From Bacillus_BD oryzisoli_A (GTDB taxonomy: Bacteria; Bacillota; Bacilli; Bacillales; Cytobacillaceae): a DNA stretch of 64,000 bases. The stretch lies in contig NZ_JBHZRC010000007.1 in the NCBI RefSeq assembly GCF_043641075.1, positions 62,001 to 126,000 of the forward strand, written 5' to 3'. Both the position numbers and the translations under genes were made by a program. Below the pieces are notes generated by a model. It made no database searches and was not told the DNA's origin. It worked only from the letters and a program-made list of their open reading frames with translations. Shown here one piece after another: positions 51,298 to 60,714 of this stretch. Numbering within the stretch: the stretch's first letter is position 1; the number at the start of each line of letters is the position of its first letter.

Positions 51298-52809
51298 TCA
51301 ACCTCCTGTAGCCGCTTTCATTATTCTTTCCTGCGTAGCCTCTTCAATTGGTATATTTCCTGTAATCTTACCTTCATGCATTACATATACCCTGTCACAC
51401 ATACCTAGTATTTCTGGAAGATCTGAAGAAATCATAAATACAATCGCACCATTTTCGACAAGCTGGTTCATTAAGCGATAAACCTCTACTTTAGCTCCAA
51501 CATCGATACCTCTTGTCGGCTCATCAAAAATGAAAACCTTTGCCTTTGTACAAAGCCATTTTGCTATTACTACCTTTTGCTGGTTTCCGCCGCTGAAGTT
51601 TCTTGCATGAAGGTCAATACTGCTTGGACGAACCTTTAATTCTTTAATATAATTTTCCGCTTCCACACGCATTGCTTTTAAATTAAGTAGTTTACTTTTA
51701 TTTCGAAAACCCTTCATATTGGCAAGCGCAATATTCATATCAACCGGCTGGTCAAGCAGAAGTCCTTCACTTTTTCGGTCCTCTGTAATAAAGGCAATCC
51801 CAGCATCAATCGCATCACGTGGAGATTTTATGTTTACTTCTTTTCCTTCGATATATATTTTTGCATCTTTATTTTTTCCGTCTGCACCAAAGATCGCTCT
51901 GGCCAGTTCTGTTCTTCCTGCTCCTACAAGTCCAGAGAAACCGACAATTTCACCGTAGTTGATGGTAAAACTAACTGGCTCCTTTGTTCCTTCAACGAGA
52001 AGATTTTCAACTCTAAAGCCCTCTTTTCCAAGTGTAAAGGATTGTTTAGGAAACTTTTCATCCAACGAACGGCCTACCATTAACTCAATCCAGTAATCCG
52101 GATCTGTTGTTGCGACCGGAATGGTCTCAATTTTGTAGCCATCACGAAGGATAGTTAATCGATGGCCCATTCGCTTGATTTCTTCAAGTCGGTGAGAGAT
52201 AAACACAATGGCAATCCCTTTTGCTGTTAAACCTTCAACAACCTCATAGAGCTGTTCTACTTCTTGTGCACTCAAGCTGGACGTTGGTTCATCCAATATG
52301 ATTAACTTTGCATCCAATGCAATGGCTTTCGCTACCTCGACAAGCTGCTGCTGCCCGATACCGAGCTCTCCTACAGGTTTGTCGGCAAGATCCGGACTTT
52401 GGCCAAGCACCGCTAAACAGCGTTCTGCTTCTTTCCGCATCGCATCGATGTCAAGCATGGAGAATTTCCCGCCCTTTTTGAGCTCCCTCCCAAGAAAGAT
52501 ATTTTCATAGACTTTTAACTCTGGTATAACGTTTAATTCTTGATAGATGGTGGCAATACCTAACGCAATTGAATCAGATGGTTTTTGGATATCAACCTTT
52601 TGGCCATTCCAATAAACTTCACCCGCATCCTTTTGATAGGCACCCGTGATAATTTTAATAAAGGTAGACTTTCCTGCACCATTTTCCCCTAATAGTACAT
52701 GTACTTCCCCAGCTCTAACTTCAAGATCAATCCCTTTTAAAACATGGTTTTGACCGAAGCTTTTCATAATACCTTTTAATTCGAGGAGACTCCCTGAAGA
52801 TGAGACCAT
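51298..52809 (-). CDS. sugar/inositol ABC transporter ATP-binding protein (RbsA-like, two domains)
   Basis: 503 aa with two ABC domains. The N-terminal one has LGENGAGKSTFIKIITG, LGIGQQQLVEVAKAIA and LIILDEPTSSL. The C-terminal one has a degenerate P-loop (GLVGAGRTELARAIFG), FSGGNQQKVVIAKWL and VFIFDEPTRGIDVGAK. This is the normal CUT2-family arrangement. GAAAGGAG precedes the ATG. Confidence 0.93.
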   Translation of the reverse strand: MVSSSGSLLELKGIMKSFGQNHVLKGIDLEVRAGEVHVLLGENGAGKSTFIKIITGAYQKDAGEVYWNGQKVDIQKPSDSIALGIATIYQELNVIPELKVYENIFLGRELKKGGKFSMLDIDAMRKEAERCLAVLGQSPDLADKPVGELGIGQQQLVEVAKAIALDAKLIILDEPTSSLSAQEVEQLYEVVEGLTAKGIAIVFISHRLEEIKRMGHRLTILRDGYKIETIPVATTDPDYWIELMVGRSLDEKFPKQSFTLGKEGFRVENLLVEGTKEPVSFTINYGEIVGFSGLVGAGRTELARAIFGADGKNKDAKIYIEGKEVNIKSPRDAIDAGIAFITEDRKSEGLLLDQPVDMNIALANMKGFRNKSKLLNLKAMRVEAENYIKELKVRPSSIDLHARNFSGGNQQKVVIAKWLCTKAKVFIFDEPTRGIDVGAKVEVYRLMNQLVENGAIVFMISSDLPEILGMCDRVYVMHEGKITGNIPIEEATQERIMKAATGG

Positions 52810-52906
52810 GAATAGACTCCTTTCTATAACTTCCTCATGTTAGCGGGAAGCTTTTTAATATTTTTATAATTCAATTAGCTAGATTCAACTCGAGCTAATT
52901 GAATGT

Positions 52907-53926
52907 TTATACAAAACTTTGAAACATTTCTAATTTTACTTTTTGCCCTCGTTGATAGGATTTCCTAGCTGCATATGAAATTTCAAGTGCCTTTACTCCA
53001 TCATCCACTGTGATTTGCGGTGTTCCTTCTTCAAGTACAGCTTTGAAAAAGTCTTCGAGTTCAATATTATAAGCATCTTTGAAGCGAACAGGGAAATCTG
53101 GTAAAATATCGTGAGTATTTCCTGCCTTTGTTAAAATTTGAATATCATGCTCTCTTAAATTGCCAATAAAGATTGATCCTTCGGTGCCTATTATTTCTGC
53201 GCGGATATCATAGCCATAATAGGCATTTCGACTTGCTTCAACATCCCCAGAAGCACCAGATGCGAATTCAATATAAGTTAGAGCCTGGTCAACATCATCA
53301 TACTTCTTAACAAAAGGATATTTTAAAACACTTCCATGAGCACTTACTGACGTTACTTCCGAATTCATTAGATACCGGGCAATATCGAAATCATGTATGG
53401 AAACATCGATAAAAATACCACCGCTATGTTCAACAAACGACTCATGTGGTGCTTGAGGATCTCGAGAAATCCCTCGGAAATAGATTGGATTTCCGATATC
53501 ACCAGCAGCAATTCGTCTTTTCGCCTCTGCATACGCAGGATCAAAGCGGCGCATAAAACCAACCTGACAGATAGTTTTATTAGTATGTATAATTTCTTGA
53601 ATTTTTCTTGCATCGTTTAAATCAGTTGTCAGAGGTTTTTCCACGAAAACTGCTTTACCTGTTTCTGATGCTCTTTTTAATAATTCAAAATGTGTACTCG
53701 TTGGAGTTGCAATAATGACAGCTTCAATTGTATCGTCTTGAAAAACTTCCTCTGGATTATTTGTATAATTAGATACTCCTAGTTCTTTGGCTATGCGTTC
53801 TGCGTTTTCTAAGTTCACATCACATACAGTCACAAGTTCTGCATGACGGTTTTTTGTAACATTTACAGCGTGCCAATAACCTAGCCTACCGAGTCCAAAT
53901 ACAGCAGTACGGATTTTCTTTGCCAA
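52907..53926 (-). CDS. Gfo/Idh/MocA oxidoreductase (inositol-dehydrogenase-like)
   Basis: 339 aa. GLGRLGYWHAVNV, EKPLTTDLNDARK, VGFMRRFDPAYAEAKRRI, SRDPQAPHESFVEHSGG and VSIHDFDIARYLMN place it in the IolG/IolX-like group. A myo- or scyllo-inositol dehydrogenase role is likely but stereochemistry cannot be read. First gene of the ABC-transporter operon, with two cre sites upstream. Paralogous to the genes at 48054 and 62873. Confidence 0.85.
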   Translation of the reverse strand: MAKKIRTAVFGLGRLGYWHAVNVTKNRHAELVTVCDVNLENAERIAKELGVSNYTNNPEEVFQDDTIEAVIIATPTSTHFELLKRASETGKAVFVEKPLTTDLNDARKIQEIIHTNKTICQVGFMRRFDPAYAEAKRRIAAGDIGNPIYFRGISRDPQAPHESFVEHSGGIFIDVSIHDFDIARYLMNSEVTSVSAHGSVLKYPFVKKYDDVDQALTYIEFASGASGDVEASRNAYYGYDIRAEIIGTEGSIFIGNLREHDIQILTKAGNTHDILPDFPVRFKDAYNIELEDFFKAVLEEGTPQITVDDGVKALEISYAARKSYQRGQKVKLEMFQSFV

Positions 53927-53991
53927 TTTTATATCACCTCGTTAATTTTTTAATATTGGTAATACATTTCCCATTTCAGAAAATTCGTAGA

Positions 53992-54005
53992 AGTAAACGT
54001 TTTCA
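53992..54005. promoter_or_regulatory. cre site 1 of the transporter operon
   Basis: On the minus strand TGAAAACGTTTACT fits the cre consensus at all but the last position, 66 bp before the first gene. It is almost palindromic. The rest of 53927-54392 is AT-rich with no gene. Confidence 0.75.
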
Positions 54006-54252
54006 TTGTTGTAGATTTTAAAACCCATCGTACCTTATTAAATTTTTAATTGGTTAATAAAAAAGAATAAACAAGTAAAAAATTTAATAGACTAAGATGG
54101 GCTTCTTTTGATGAATTATTGACTGCCAATTCAAAATTATTGATAAAGTACATAAACTTAATCATATTTTAACAATTATGTCAATAACAAAACCGAACTT
54201 TATGTTACTTTTTGGTTAACTTTTGATAATCTCTATGAATTGATAATAATAT

Positions 54253-54266
54253 TAAAAGCGTTTTCA
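54253..54266. promoter_or_regulatory. cre site 2 of the transporter operon
   Basis: On the minus strand TGAAAACGCTTTTA fits the cre consensus except at one defined position. It lies about 330 bp upstream of the operon and 127 bp beyond the end of the AraC-2 gene. Confidence 0.55.
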
Positions 54267-54367
54267 GTCAATATATTTTTTAAAAACAAAAAAATTAATA
54301 AAAAGATTTAATAGGAAATGGTATTTTCACAAATGAAACTTGTATAAATGTACACTTCCCAGAAATC

Positions 54368-54402
54368 AAAAAAGTCCATTTAGATGCAACAACTAAATGG
54401 AC
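54368..54402 (-). terminator. terminator overlapping the stop codon of the AraC-2 gene
   Basis: Read on the minus strand, GTCCATTTAG, whose last three bases are the stop codon, pairs with CTAAATGGAC, followed by TTTTTT. The stem begins inside the coding end. Confidence 0.85.
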
Positions 54403-55319
54403 GAGATCGTATCATTATTAAATATTGTGGTTTTTACGTTGGAATATAGTGACCGGAATCGGCCTGGTGAACTCCTAAACTTTGAAGTAAACACGCGGGT
54501 AAAATAGTAAACAGATGTAAATCCGGTTTCTTCAGCAATATCTTTAATAGACATGTCTGTTGATTTGAGGAGTTCTGCCGCTTTCTGTAATCTTTCATTT
54601 TGAACATACTCTGAATAATTAAGACCTAGCTCCGATACAAACATTCGTGATAAATGCCTCCCAGATATATGCAAATGTCTAGCAACATCAGCAAGCTTCA
54701 GAGAGTCTGATAGATTATCCTTAATGTGAAGCGTAGCGGTATTAATTAATAATGAGGTTGTTTCAGGATGTATCTTGTAATCATCTTTAATTGAATAGGG
54801 CACAAAGGTCTGCAGCAGTGAAAAAATTAATGAAGAAGCTAAATTTGTTAGGATATCGTTGAAAAAAGCAAATTTATGCTTTGTCGCTTGAATCAATAAA
54901 GACTGCCATAATAACAAGATATTTGTATCATCCTTTTCATATATAACCACTTTGGAACAGCTTTTAGCCTCTTCTATTCTCCTTACCCAGTCTTCACTTG
55001 ATTCAGATTCGATTAATTCGAAGCCAACATACAAAAGGAATAAGCCGTCTTCACTTTTTATTTGGTGTGTAACCTCGGGTCTGGAAAAAAATATCGTGTT
55101 CTTTTGAAGTGGATAGGTTTGATCATCATCTACATACAATCCTATTCCATCAACAACATAACAAATCTCGAAAAAGGAGTGTTTGTGCAGCAAATTATCA
55201 AGATGAGTCGGCATCACTCCCCAATAATGAACTTGAAAAGACGCACCGTTTTGCGCTATTCGATGTGCATATTGATTCAGCGAGACCTTCCCTGATAAAT
55301 AGTGGTTTAAATCCAACAA
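54393..55319 (-). CDS. AraC-family transcription regulator 2
   Basis: 308 aa from TTG 55317-55319 after AAAAGGGG. N-terminal cupin (~30-105: HKHSFFEICYVVDGIG, TIFFSRPEVTHQI) and C-terminal AraC HTH (~200-300: LADVARHLHISGRHLSRMF, IKDIAEETGFTSVYYFTRVFTSKF). It lies between the transporter operon and the IolT operon on the same strand. It is a candidate activator of one or both, or of the 70-bp repeated promoters at 59.7 and 60.7 kb. Confidence 0.88.
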   Translation of the reverse strand: MLDLNHYLSGKVSLNQYAHRIAQNGASFQVHYWGVMPTHLDNLLHKHSFFEICYVVDGIGLYVDDDQTYPLQKNTIFFSRPEVTHQIKSEDGLFLLYVGFELIESESSEDWVRRIEEAKSCSKVVIYEKDDTNILLLWQSLLIQATKHKFAFFNDILTNLASSLIFSLLQTFVPYSIKDDYKIHPETTSLLINTATLHIKDNLSDSLKLADVARHLHISGRHLSRMFVSELGLNYSEYVQNERLQKAAELLKSTDMSIKDIAEETGFTSVYYFTRVFTSKFRSSPGRFRSLYSNVKTTIFNNDTISSI

Positions 55320-55465
55320 CGAACACCCCTTTTCTAATTTGTCTGGGCTAATTCATAGAAATATATATACATAATGATTGTAAGCCAATGGAGAGAAATC
55401 GTAAATAAAAGGGCTTCTAGACAAAGTCATAAAAACCCATAGTATCCTAAGCAGAGAATATTAGT

Positions 55466-56407
55466 TTAAAAGCTTAACGTTTGTTTTAATGCATCAACAG
55501 ATGTTTTGATTCCAGCCTCAACAGACATTGTCAAGTCTTCCATTTCTAGAGATACTTCCTCGTTATATCCCATCATTCTTACCACAGAGAAGAACTCTTT
55601 CCACCATTGTAAATCTTGACCGCAGCCAACAGCCACATAATTCCATGCGCGATTGGCTGTATCTGTTACTTCTTTTGTTTCCAAGATTCCATTAACACCT
55701 GATAAATGTCTTTCTAATCTAACATCTTTCCCGTGTACATGGTGAATCGCGTCACCTAATTCTCTAGCAGCAAGAATTGGATCCGCACCCATCCAAATCA
55801 AATGACTTGGATCAAGATTTAAACCAACCATTGGTCCAACCGCATTACGTAATCTAAATAAGGTTTCAGGGTTGTACACTAGCATAGAGCTAAAGTTTTC
55901 AAGGGCAATTTTTTCTACTCCACAAGCTTCTGCTTTTTTCACTAAACCCTTCCAGTACGGGATTGCTACTTCATTCCATTGATAATCTAAAATGTCCTTT
56001 AATACTGGCGGCCAGCTAACTGTGTATGTAATCCAGTTTGGAACTTTATCTTCAGGGCTTCCAGCTGGTAACCCGCTCATCATGACAATCTTCTTGACCC
56101 CTAGTAATCCTGCTAATTCCATTGTTTTTTCTGTTACATCTCGATGTTGTTTTCCAAGTTCACCTGGATCTAGCGGGTTTCCAGAGCAATTCAATGCACA
56201 AAGTCTGATATTTCGTTTTTCTAATGCATTTAAAAATTCAATTCTTTTCGTTTCACTTTCTAGTAATTCATCTAATCGTAAATGCGGCGCAGGTGACCAG
56301 CCGCCTGTTGTCATTTCAACTGTATCAATACCCATTTCGGCTACAGTATCTAACATTTCTTCAAAAGGTAAGTGACCTAAACTGTCTGTTACATATGATA
56401 ATTTCAT
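55466..56407 (-). CDS. TIM-barrel sugar isomerase/epimerase-like protein
   Basis: 313 aa with AP-endonuclease-2 fold: LSYVTDSLGHLPFEEMLDTVAEMGIDTVEM, ALNCSGNPLDPG, IALENFSSMLVYNPETL, VGLNLDPSHLIWMGADP and IHHVHGKDVRL with probable metal ligands. Proteins like this act as isomerases, epimerases or dehydratases on keto-sugars and cyclitols. It starts 72 bp after the IolT-like transporter gene and is probably in its operon. It is distinct from the other four barrels of the island. Confidence 0.85.
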   Translation of the reverse strand: MKLSYVTDSLGHLPFEEMLDTVAEMGIDTVEMTTGGWSPAPHLRLDELLESETKRIEFLNALEKRNIRLCALNCSGNPLDPGELGKQHRDVTEKTMELAGLLGVKKIVMMSGLPAGSPEDKVPNWITYTVSWPPVLKDILDYQWNEVAIPYWKGLVKKAEACGVEKIALENFSSMLVYNPETLFRLRNAVGPMVGLNLDPSHLIWMGADPILAARELGDAIHHVHGKDVRLERHLSGVNGILETKEVTDTANRAWNYVAVGCGQDLQWWKEFFSVVRMMGYNEEVSLEMEDLTMSVEAGIKTSVDALKQTLSF

Positions 56408-56479
56408 TATTTCTATTCCTCCTACTATCCTTGAATATTAATCTAATAGTTTATAAAAACAGTGTATGAATACTTGCGT

Positions 56480-57916
56480 TTATCTAATTCCAGCCATCGG
56501 TTTTTCATTTTTTTCGTTATCATCACCATATTTTGCTCGAAAATACTCTTCTAACTCTTCCAATGTTCTATCACTTGTTTCAGGCATATACTTAAACACA
56601 AATCCTACTGCTAATACTCCAATTGCAACGAACGCAAAGAATGTTCCAGATAAACCAATAGAGCTTAACAACATCGGGAAAGTTAACCCAATAATAAAGT
56701 TTACAATCCATAAGAAAAAGATACAGATACCAGAGCCAAGACCTCTTAACTTAGCAGGGAATAATTCAGCAATAACCAACCACGTTACAGGTGCAACAAA
56801 CCCTTGCATAAAGGCTAGGAACAATATTGTTAGTGAGAGCACGACATAAGGAAGTGCGGCAGAGCCTTCAAAAACCATTGAGCTGACGGCAATAAGTAAA
56901 AGCGAAACAGTTGTTCCAGATAATCCAATCATATACATTAGTCGCCGCTTCATCTTGCCTACTAACCAAAGGCCAAATCCTACTCCTATTACTGCAATTA
57001 ATCCGTTAGCGATATTGGCGATAAGCGCGGCTTTTGTACCAAAACCAGATTCTTGAAGAATTTGCGTGCCATAATACATGATTGAGTTAACTCCGGTAGT
57101 TTGATTTACAATGGCAACGCCAATTCCAATTAATAATAGACGCTTTAACCAAGGTGCAGAAAAATCACTAAAGGATGCCTTATCAATATTTGTTTCGCCT
57201 TTTAATGCTTCTTGAATTTCTTTAAATTCAATTTCAGCTTGTTTCGCATCACGGATTTTCTTCATAACATGTAATGCTTCATTCCCTTTTCCTTTAGCAG
57301 CCAGCCACCGTGGACTCTCCGGGGCCTTTAACATTCCAAAGAACAGCCCTATTGCAGGAATGGCACAGATAATTAACATGTATCTCCAAACATGACCGCT
57401 ATCTGCTAATGTAACGCCTAAAATGGCATTAATAACGTAGGCAGCAAATTGACCAATAACAATCATAAATTCATTTTGGGTAACCATCCTGCCCCTTTTC
57501 TCAGTAGGTGCTAATTCTGCTAAGAAAGCAGGCACCATTGATGATGATCCACCAACAGCAAGTCCTAGCAAAAATCGAAACGCGATCATAACAGGAACAT
57601 TCGGAGCAAAGCTTGTTCCAAGCGCCGCAGCGAAGAATAACAATGCTAAAGCAATAATCGTTTTACGGCGGCCATACCGGTCTGCAAGACGTCCTCCTAA
57701 TAAAGAACCAATTGCGGCACCTAATAGCAGTGAACTTGTAACTAGGCCTTCTGTCCAAGGCGTTAAATTAAGCTGATCGGGTTTTGACATAAATGGCAAT
57801 GCACCATTTATAACTCCTGTATCATATCCAAAGAGAAGCCCTCCGAATGTTGCAGAAATCATGATAATTCTTAAGTAGCTATTGTGGTCTCTTTGTTTGC
57901 TAACTTGACTACTCAT
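56480..57916 (-). CDS. MFS sugar/inositol-proton symporter, IolT-like
   Basis: 478 aa with twelve membrane spans and sugar-porter signatures: FGYDTGVINGALPFM, GGRLADRYGRRKTI, RFLLGLAVGGSSSMVPAFLAELAP, PESPRWLAAKGKGNEA, and the C-terminal PETSDRTLEELEE. Sequence and length match B. subtilis IolT, a myo-inositol importer. GGGAGGATAAAG precedes the ATG, and a perfect cre site lies 138 bp upstream. Confidence 0.9.
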   Translation of the reverse strand: MSSQVSKQRDHNSYLRIIMISATFGGLLFGYDTGVINGALPFMSKPDQLNLTPWTEGLVTSSLLLGAAIGSLLGGRLADRYGRRKTIIALALLFFAAALGTSFAPNVPVMIAFRFLLGLAVGGSSSMVPAFLAELAPTEKRGRMVTQNEFMIVIGQFAAYVINAILGVTLADSGHVWRYMLIICAIPAIGLFFGMLKAPESPRWLAAKGKGNEALHVMKKIRDAKQAEIEFKEIQEALKGETNIDKASFSDFSAPWLKRLLLIGIGVAIVNQTTGVNSIMYYGTQILQESGFGTKAALIANIANGLIAVIGVGFGLWLVGKMKRRLMYMIGLSGTTVSLLLIAVSSMVFEGSAALPYVVLSLTILFLAFMQGFVAPVTWLVIAELFPAKLRGLGSGICIFFLWIVNFIIGLTFPMLLSSIGLSGTFFAFVAIGVLAVGFVFKYMPETSDRTLEELEEYFRAKYGDDNEKNEKPMAGIR

Positions 57917-58053
57917 ACTTTATCCTCCCCAGGGTAAATCTTTCATCAATTTTTCTTACTTCACAAACTTGCGTGTCCCCCACTTACTAATATCCGGTTA
58001 CTACCAACCATAGCCCTTTGATCAGTTGTTTACTTTTACAAAATCATCCGTTA

Positions 58054-58067
58054 TGTTACCGTTTACA
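58054..58067. promoter_or_regulatory. cre site upstream of the IolT-like gene
   Basis: TGTTACCGTTTACA satisfies every defined position of TGWNANCGNTNWCA. Confidence 0.85.
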
Positions 58068-58080
58068 GTAAATCTCTTTT

Positions 58081-58110
58081 TTTCGCAGAGGGACAAAGCC
58101 CTCTGCGAAA
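58081..58110. repeat. perfect 12-bp dyad downstream of the 58-59 kb dehydrogenase gene
   Basis: TTTCGCAGAGGG (58081-58092) and CCCTCTGCGAAA (58099-58110) around a 6-nt loop. No clean T run follows on the minus strand, so it is an atypical terminator, an RNA-processing or stability hairpin, or a binding site. Confidence 0.65.
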
Positions 58111-58141
58111 ATAGGTTTATCTTATATGGATTGCAGCTATA

Positions 58142-59344
58142 TCAAACAGTAGCTTTTTGATTAGCTTGACTGAATTCTACCCAAGAGGATCCGTTATCTG
58201 CCGAACGAACACAATTTTCGATCCATACAACGCCATCTAAACCAGCATTAATATCAGGATATACAAGATTATTTAATGTCTTTTCATCACCACGATTTTT
58301 AGCATCGATGGCTATCGCAAATTTTAGATAGATATTTGCCCAGGATTCAGACAATCCTTCCTGATGCAGTGCACCTAAGCGCTCATCAGCATTGCAGCTT
58401 TCATCTAAATAAGGCATAGCACGAATCAACGTTTGGACAGGCTCACCTTGAACCTCATACTTTAATTCACCTGGCTTGCTATCCCACCATTCCAAACTTG
58501 CTTTAGAGCCAACAATACGAATTCTATGGCCATCCATACATCCTGCATTAATAGAGGATGTCCAAAGTCTTCCCACAGCTCCATTTTCATAGCGCATCAT
58601 GACGAAAGCATTATCTTCTAGTGGAGCACGAGATGGGATGAAGCTCTGACGGTCACATAATAATTCTTTAATTTTCATCTTTGGCATAATTAATTGAGAC
58701 ATATAATACGTGTGAGTAGAAAGATCTCCTAACACAAAGCTAGGTCCAGCAACCTTTGGATCCACACGCCATTTTTGTGCATCACTCGCTTTTTCGGCAC
58801 TGTCTGTTGCATTGAAACCATGTGTATACTGTAAATCTACTACACGAATATCTCCAAGTTTTCCTTGCTCAATCATGGCACGCATTTGCAGAAGCATTTG
58901 GTTACCAGAGAAGCCGTATGTTACACCTACAATCTTCCCTTGTTTTTCGGCAAGCTCCTTTATCTCTAGTACTTCTTCAGAAGTGAAAAATAGCGGCTTT
59001 TCACAAATAACATGTAGTCCTGCTTCTAAAGCTGCCTTCGTAATGGCATAATGTGTACCATTTGGAGTCGCAATAGATACAACCTCGATACCGTCTTCCC
59101 TCTTTGCTTCTTCTGCAATCATAGTTTGATAGTCTGGATAACAACGGCTTTCTTCAACTCCTAGATTCACACCAAAATCTTTTCCTCTTTCAGGATCTAT
59201 ATCAAATGCACTAGCTACTAATTGAAATGCAGTGTTATCTCTTAATGCCCCAGTACGATGTTTATAACCAACATTACTTAGTCTCCCACCGCCAATCATT
59301 GCCCAACGTAATGGTCTTGCAATTTTCTTTTCCCCATTTAACAT
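58142..59344 (-). CDS. Gfo/Idh/MocA oxidoreductase, long form
   Basis: 400 aa, longer than the inositol dehydrogenases. NAD motif WAMIGGGRLSNVGYKHR, EKPLFFTSEEV, GVTYGFSGNQMLLQMR and YTHGFNATDSAEKASDAQKWR, then DLSTHTYYMSQLI. The W-R and D-STH patterns suggest a glycoside- or sugar-oxidising branch. GGGAGGACTTT precedes the ATG. The ~450-bp upstream region carries two cre-like sites and a duplicated promoter segment. Substrate unknown. Confidence 0.85.
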   Translation of the reverse strand: MLNGEKKIARPLRWAMIGGGRLSNVGYKHRTGALRDNTAFQLVASAFDIDPERGKDFGVNLGVEESRCYPDYQTMIAEEAKREDGIEVVSIATPNGTHYAITKAALEAGLHVICEKPLFFTSEEVLEIKELAEKQGKIVGVTYGFSGNQMLLQMRAMIEQGKLGDIRVVDLQYTHGFNATDSAEKASDAQKWRVDPKVAGPSFVLGDLSTHTYYMSQLIMPKMKIKELLCDRQSFIPSRAPLEDNAFVMMRYENGAVGRLWTSSINAGCMDGHRIRIVGSKASLEWWDSKPGELKYEVQGEPVQTLIRAMPYLDESCNADERLGALHQEGLSESWANIYLKFAIAIDAKNRGDEKTLNNLVYPDINAGLDGVVWIENCVRSADNGSSWVEFSQANQKATV

Positions 59345-59600
59345 TTTAAAGTCCTCCCTTTTAAATTAACTAATTAATAGATACAGATATAAGACAACAA
59401 ACTCCGATTTTTCTTCCATTTGTTATTCTAATATTCTTGTTAATCTTCGTTTAAAACAAAACTGAATATTCTGTAAATTATATTTACAAATGTAATCTTG
59501 GGACATATGATAAAATACATTTTTAAACTATGAATATCCTTTTTTTACAATAAAGAGATCATTTACTATCTTCTTTTGAAAAAAGCATTAAATTCCTTTT

Positions 59601-59614
59601 TGTAAGCGTTGACA
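59601..59614. promoter_or_regulatory. cre site, perfect match
   Basis: TGTAAGCGTTGACA fits every defined cre position. It lies 257 bp upstream of the dehydrogenase start and downstream of the predicted promoter in repeat copy 1, so it would act as a roadblock. Confidence 0.8.
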
Positions 59615-59637
59615 GCTACCTATTAAGCTAATCGGAT

Positions 59638-59651
59638 GTTTATCGTTTACA
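59638..59651. promoter_or_regulatory. cre-like site next to the -10 element
   Basis: On the minus strand TGTAAACGATAAAC misses only two of the defined cre positions. It lies directly after the TATAAT at 59658-59663. Confidence 0.5.
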
Positions 59652-59652
59652 G

Positions 59653-59722
59653 TTATGATTATAGGACATATCATAGATAAAGTATTTGTATTATAAAGAC
59701 TTGTTTTTGTATTTTAAGGACA
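59653..59722 (-). repeat. 70-bp duplicated promoter segment, copy 1
   Basis: 70 bp nearly identical to 60715-60784, with differences only in a short central block and two single bases. On the minus strand it contains GTCCTATAAT, a good -10 (59658-59663), without a consensus -35, as expected for an activator-dependent promoter. It stands ahead of the 400-aa dehydrogenase gene. Confidence 0.8.
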
Positions 59723-59740
59723 TCTTTTTTATCAGATTTA

Positions 59741-59777
59741 AAAAGGGAGTAGATCATTTTCAGATCTACTCCCTTTT
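59741..59777. terminator. terminator after the IolH-like gene
   Basis: A 15-bp stem AAAAGGGAGTAGATC (59741-59755) with GATCTACTCCCTTTT (59763-59777) and T runs on both strands. Confidence 0.88.
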
Positions 59778-59792
59778 TTTAAGCAATATTTC

Positions 59793-60656
59793 TTATATGA
59801 ATAATCCTTCTTTAATAGATTTCAATGTTACTTCATTTGACCATTCAGGACGGTCTGGATAATGAAACACAGCATTTGTGACAATTCCATCAAATTTGAT
59901 TTCTCTTAGTTTCCTGTATAATGTATCGAAATCTACTTCCCCATCTCCAGGATTCATATGCTGGTGGATGGTTACATTTGCATCTGGAGGATTAATAATA
60001 TAGCGTAATCCAAATGCGGCTTTATGATTCCATGTATCGGCAATAAGTACATGAGCAAGCAAATCCCCTGCTTCATCGATGTGCTTCGCTACATCTCCAA
60101 TGCCATTATCATAGTAGAAAGCATGGGGTACCGAATAAACTAACTTAATCCAATCCTTTTCTAATGCACGAATCATGCGGACAGCTTCTATATTTAATTC
60201 AATGAAATCATTTGGATGGGATTGTAGATTTAGTTTAATCCCTTCATTTTCAAAAATTGGCATAAGCTCTTCCATGGAACGGACAAAAGCAGCTTCACTT
60301 TCTACCGGACGGCTTTTGTCACCGCTGAATTCACTATTCATTAAATCCACGCCTAATTCAGAGGTAATTTCTATGCAACGCTTCCAGTTTCTCACTGCAG
60401 CTTGGCGTTCTGCTTCATTTGGCGAAGACCATTGCTGTACTGGAAGAACAGACGAGATTTTTACACCTGCGTCAGAACAATATCTTTTTAAATCCTTGAT
60501 AAGCTGCTTGTCTACCTTTGGATACTCGTAAAACCAAATAAAATCTTTCCGTGGTGACAATTCCACCCACTCATAGCCTAATCTAGCTACGGTATCAATT
60601 GTATCTTTTAAATTAGTATTGTCACGATAATGGGACGGATCATATGCTAAACGCAA
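59793..60656 (-). CDS. iolH: IolH-like TIM-barrel protein of inositol catabolism
   Basis: 287 aa, against about 289 for B. subtilis IolH, and the same motif series: LGYEWVELSPRKDF, AAVRNWKRCIEI, VDLMNSEFSGDKSRP, LNLQSHPNDFIE, IADTWNHKAAFGLRYIINPP and HQHMNPGDGEVDFD. IolH is an AP-endonuclease-2-like barrel whose exact reaction is unsettled. TTG 60654-60656 after AAAGGGG. Single gene with its own promoter in repeat copy 2 and its own terminator. Confidence 0.88.
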   Translation of the reverse strand: MRLAYDPSHYRDNTNLKDTIDTVARLGYEWVELSPRKDFIWFYEYPKVDKQLIKDLKRYCSDAGVKISSVLPVQQWSSPNEAERQAAVRNWKRCIEITSELGVDLMNSEFSGDKSRPVESEAAFVRSMEELMPIFENEGIKLNLQSHPNDFIELNIEAVRMIRALEKDWIKLVYSVPHAFYYDNGIGDVAKHIDEAGDLLAHVLIADTWNHKAAFGLRYIINPPDANVTIHQHMNPGDGEVDFDTLYRKLREIKFDGIVTNAVFHYPDRPEWSNEVTLKSIKEGLFI

Positions 60657-60714
60657 TTAAATTTTCCCCTTTCTTTATTAAAAATTGGCTAGTAACAAAT
60701 TATAAACCAATTAT

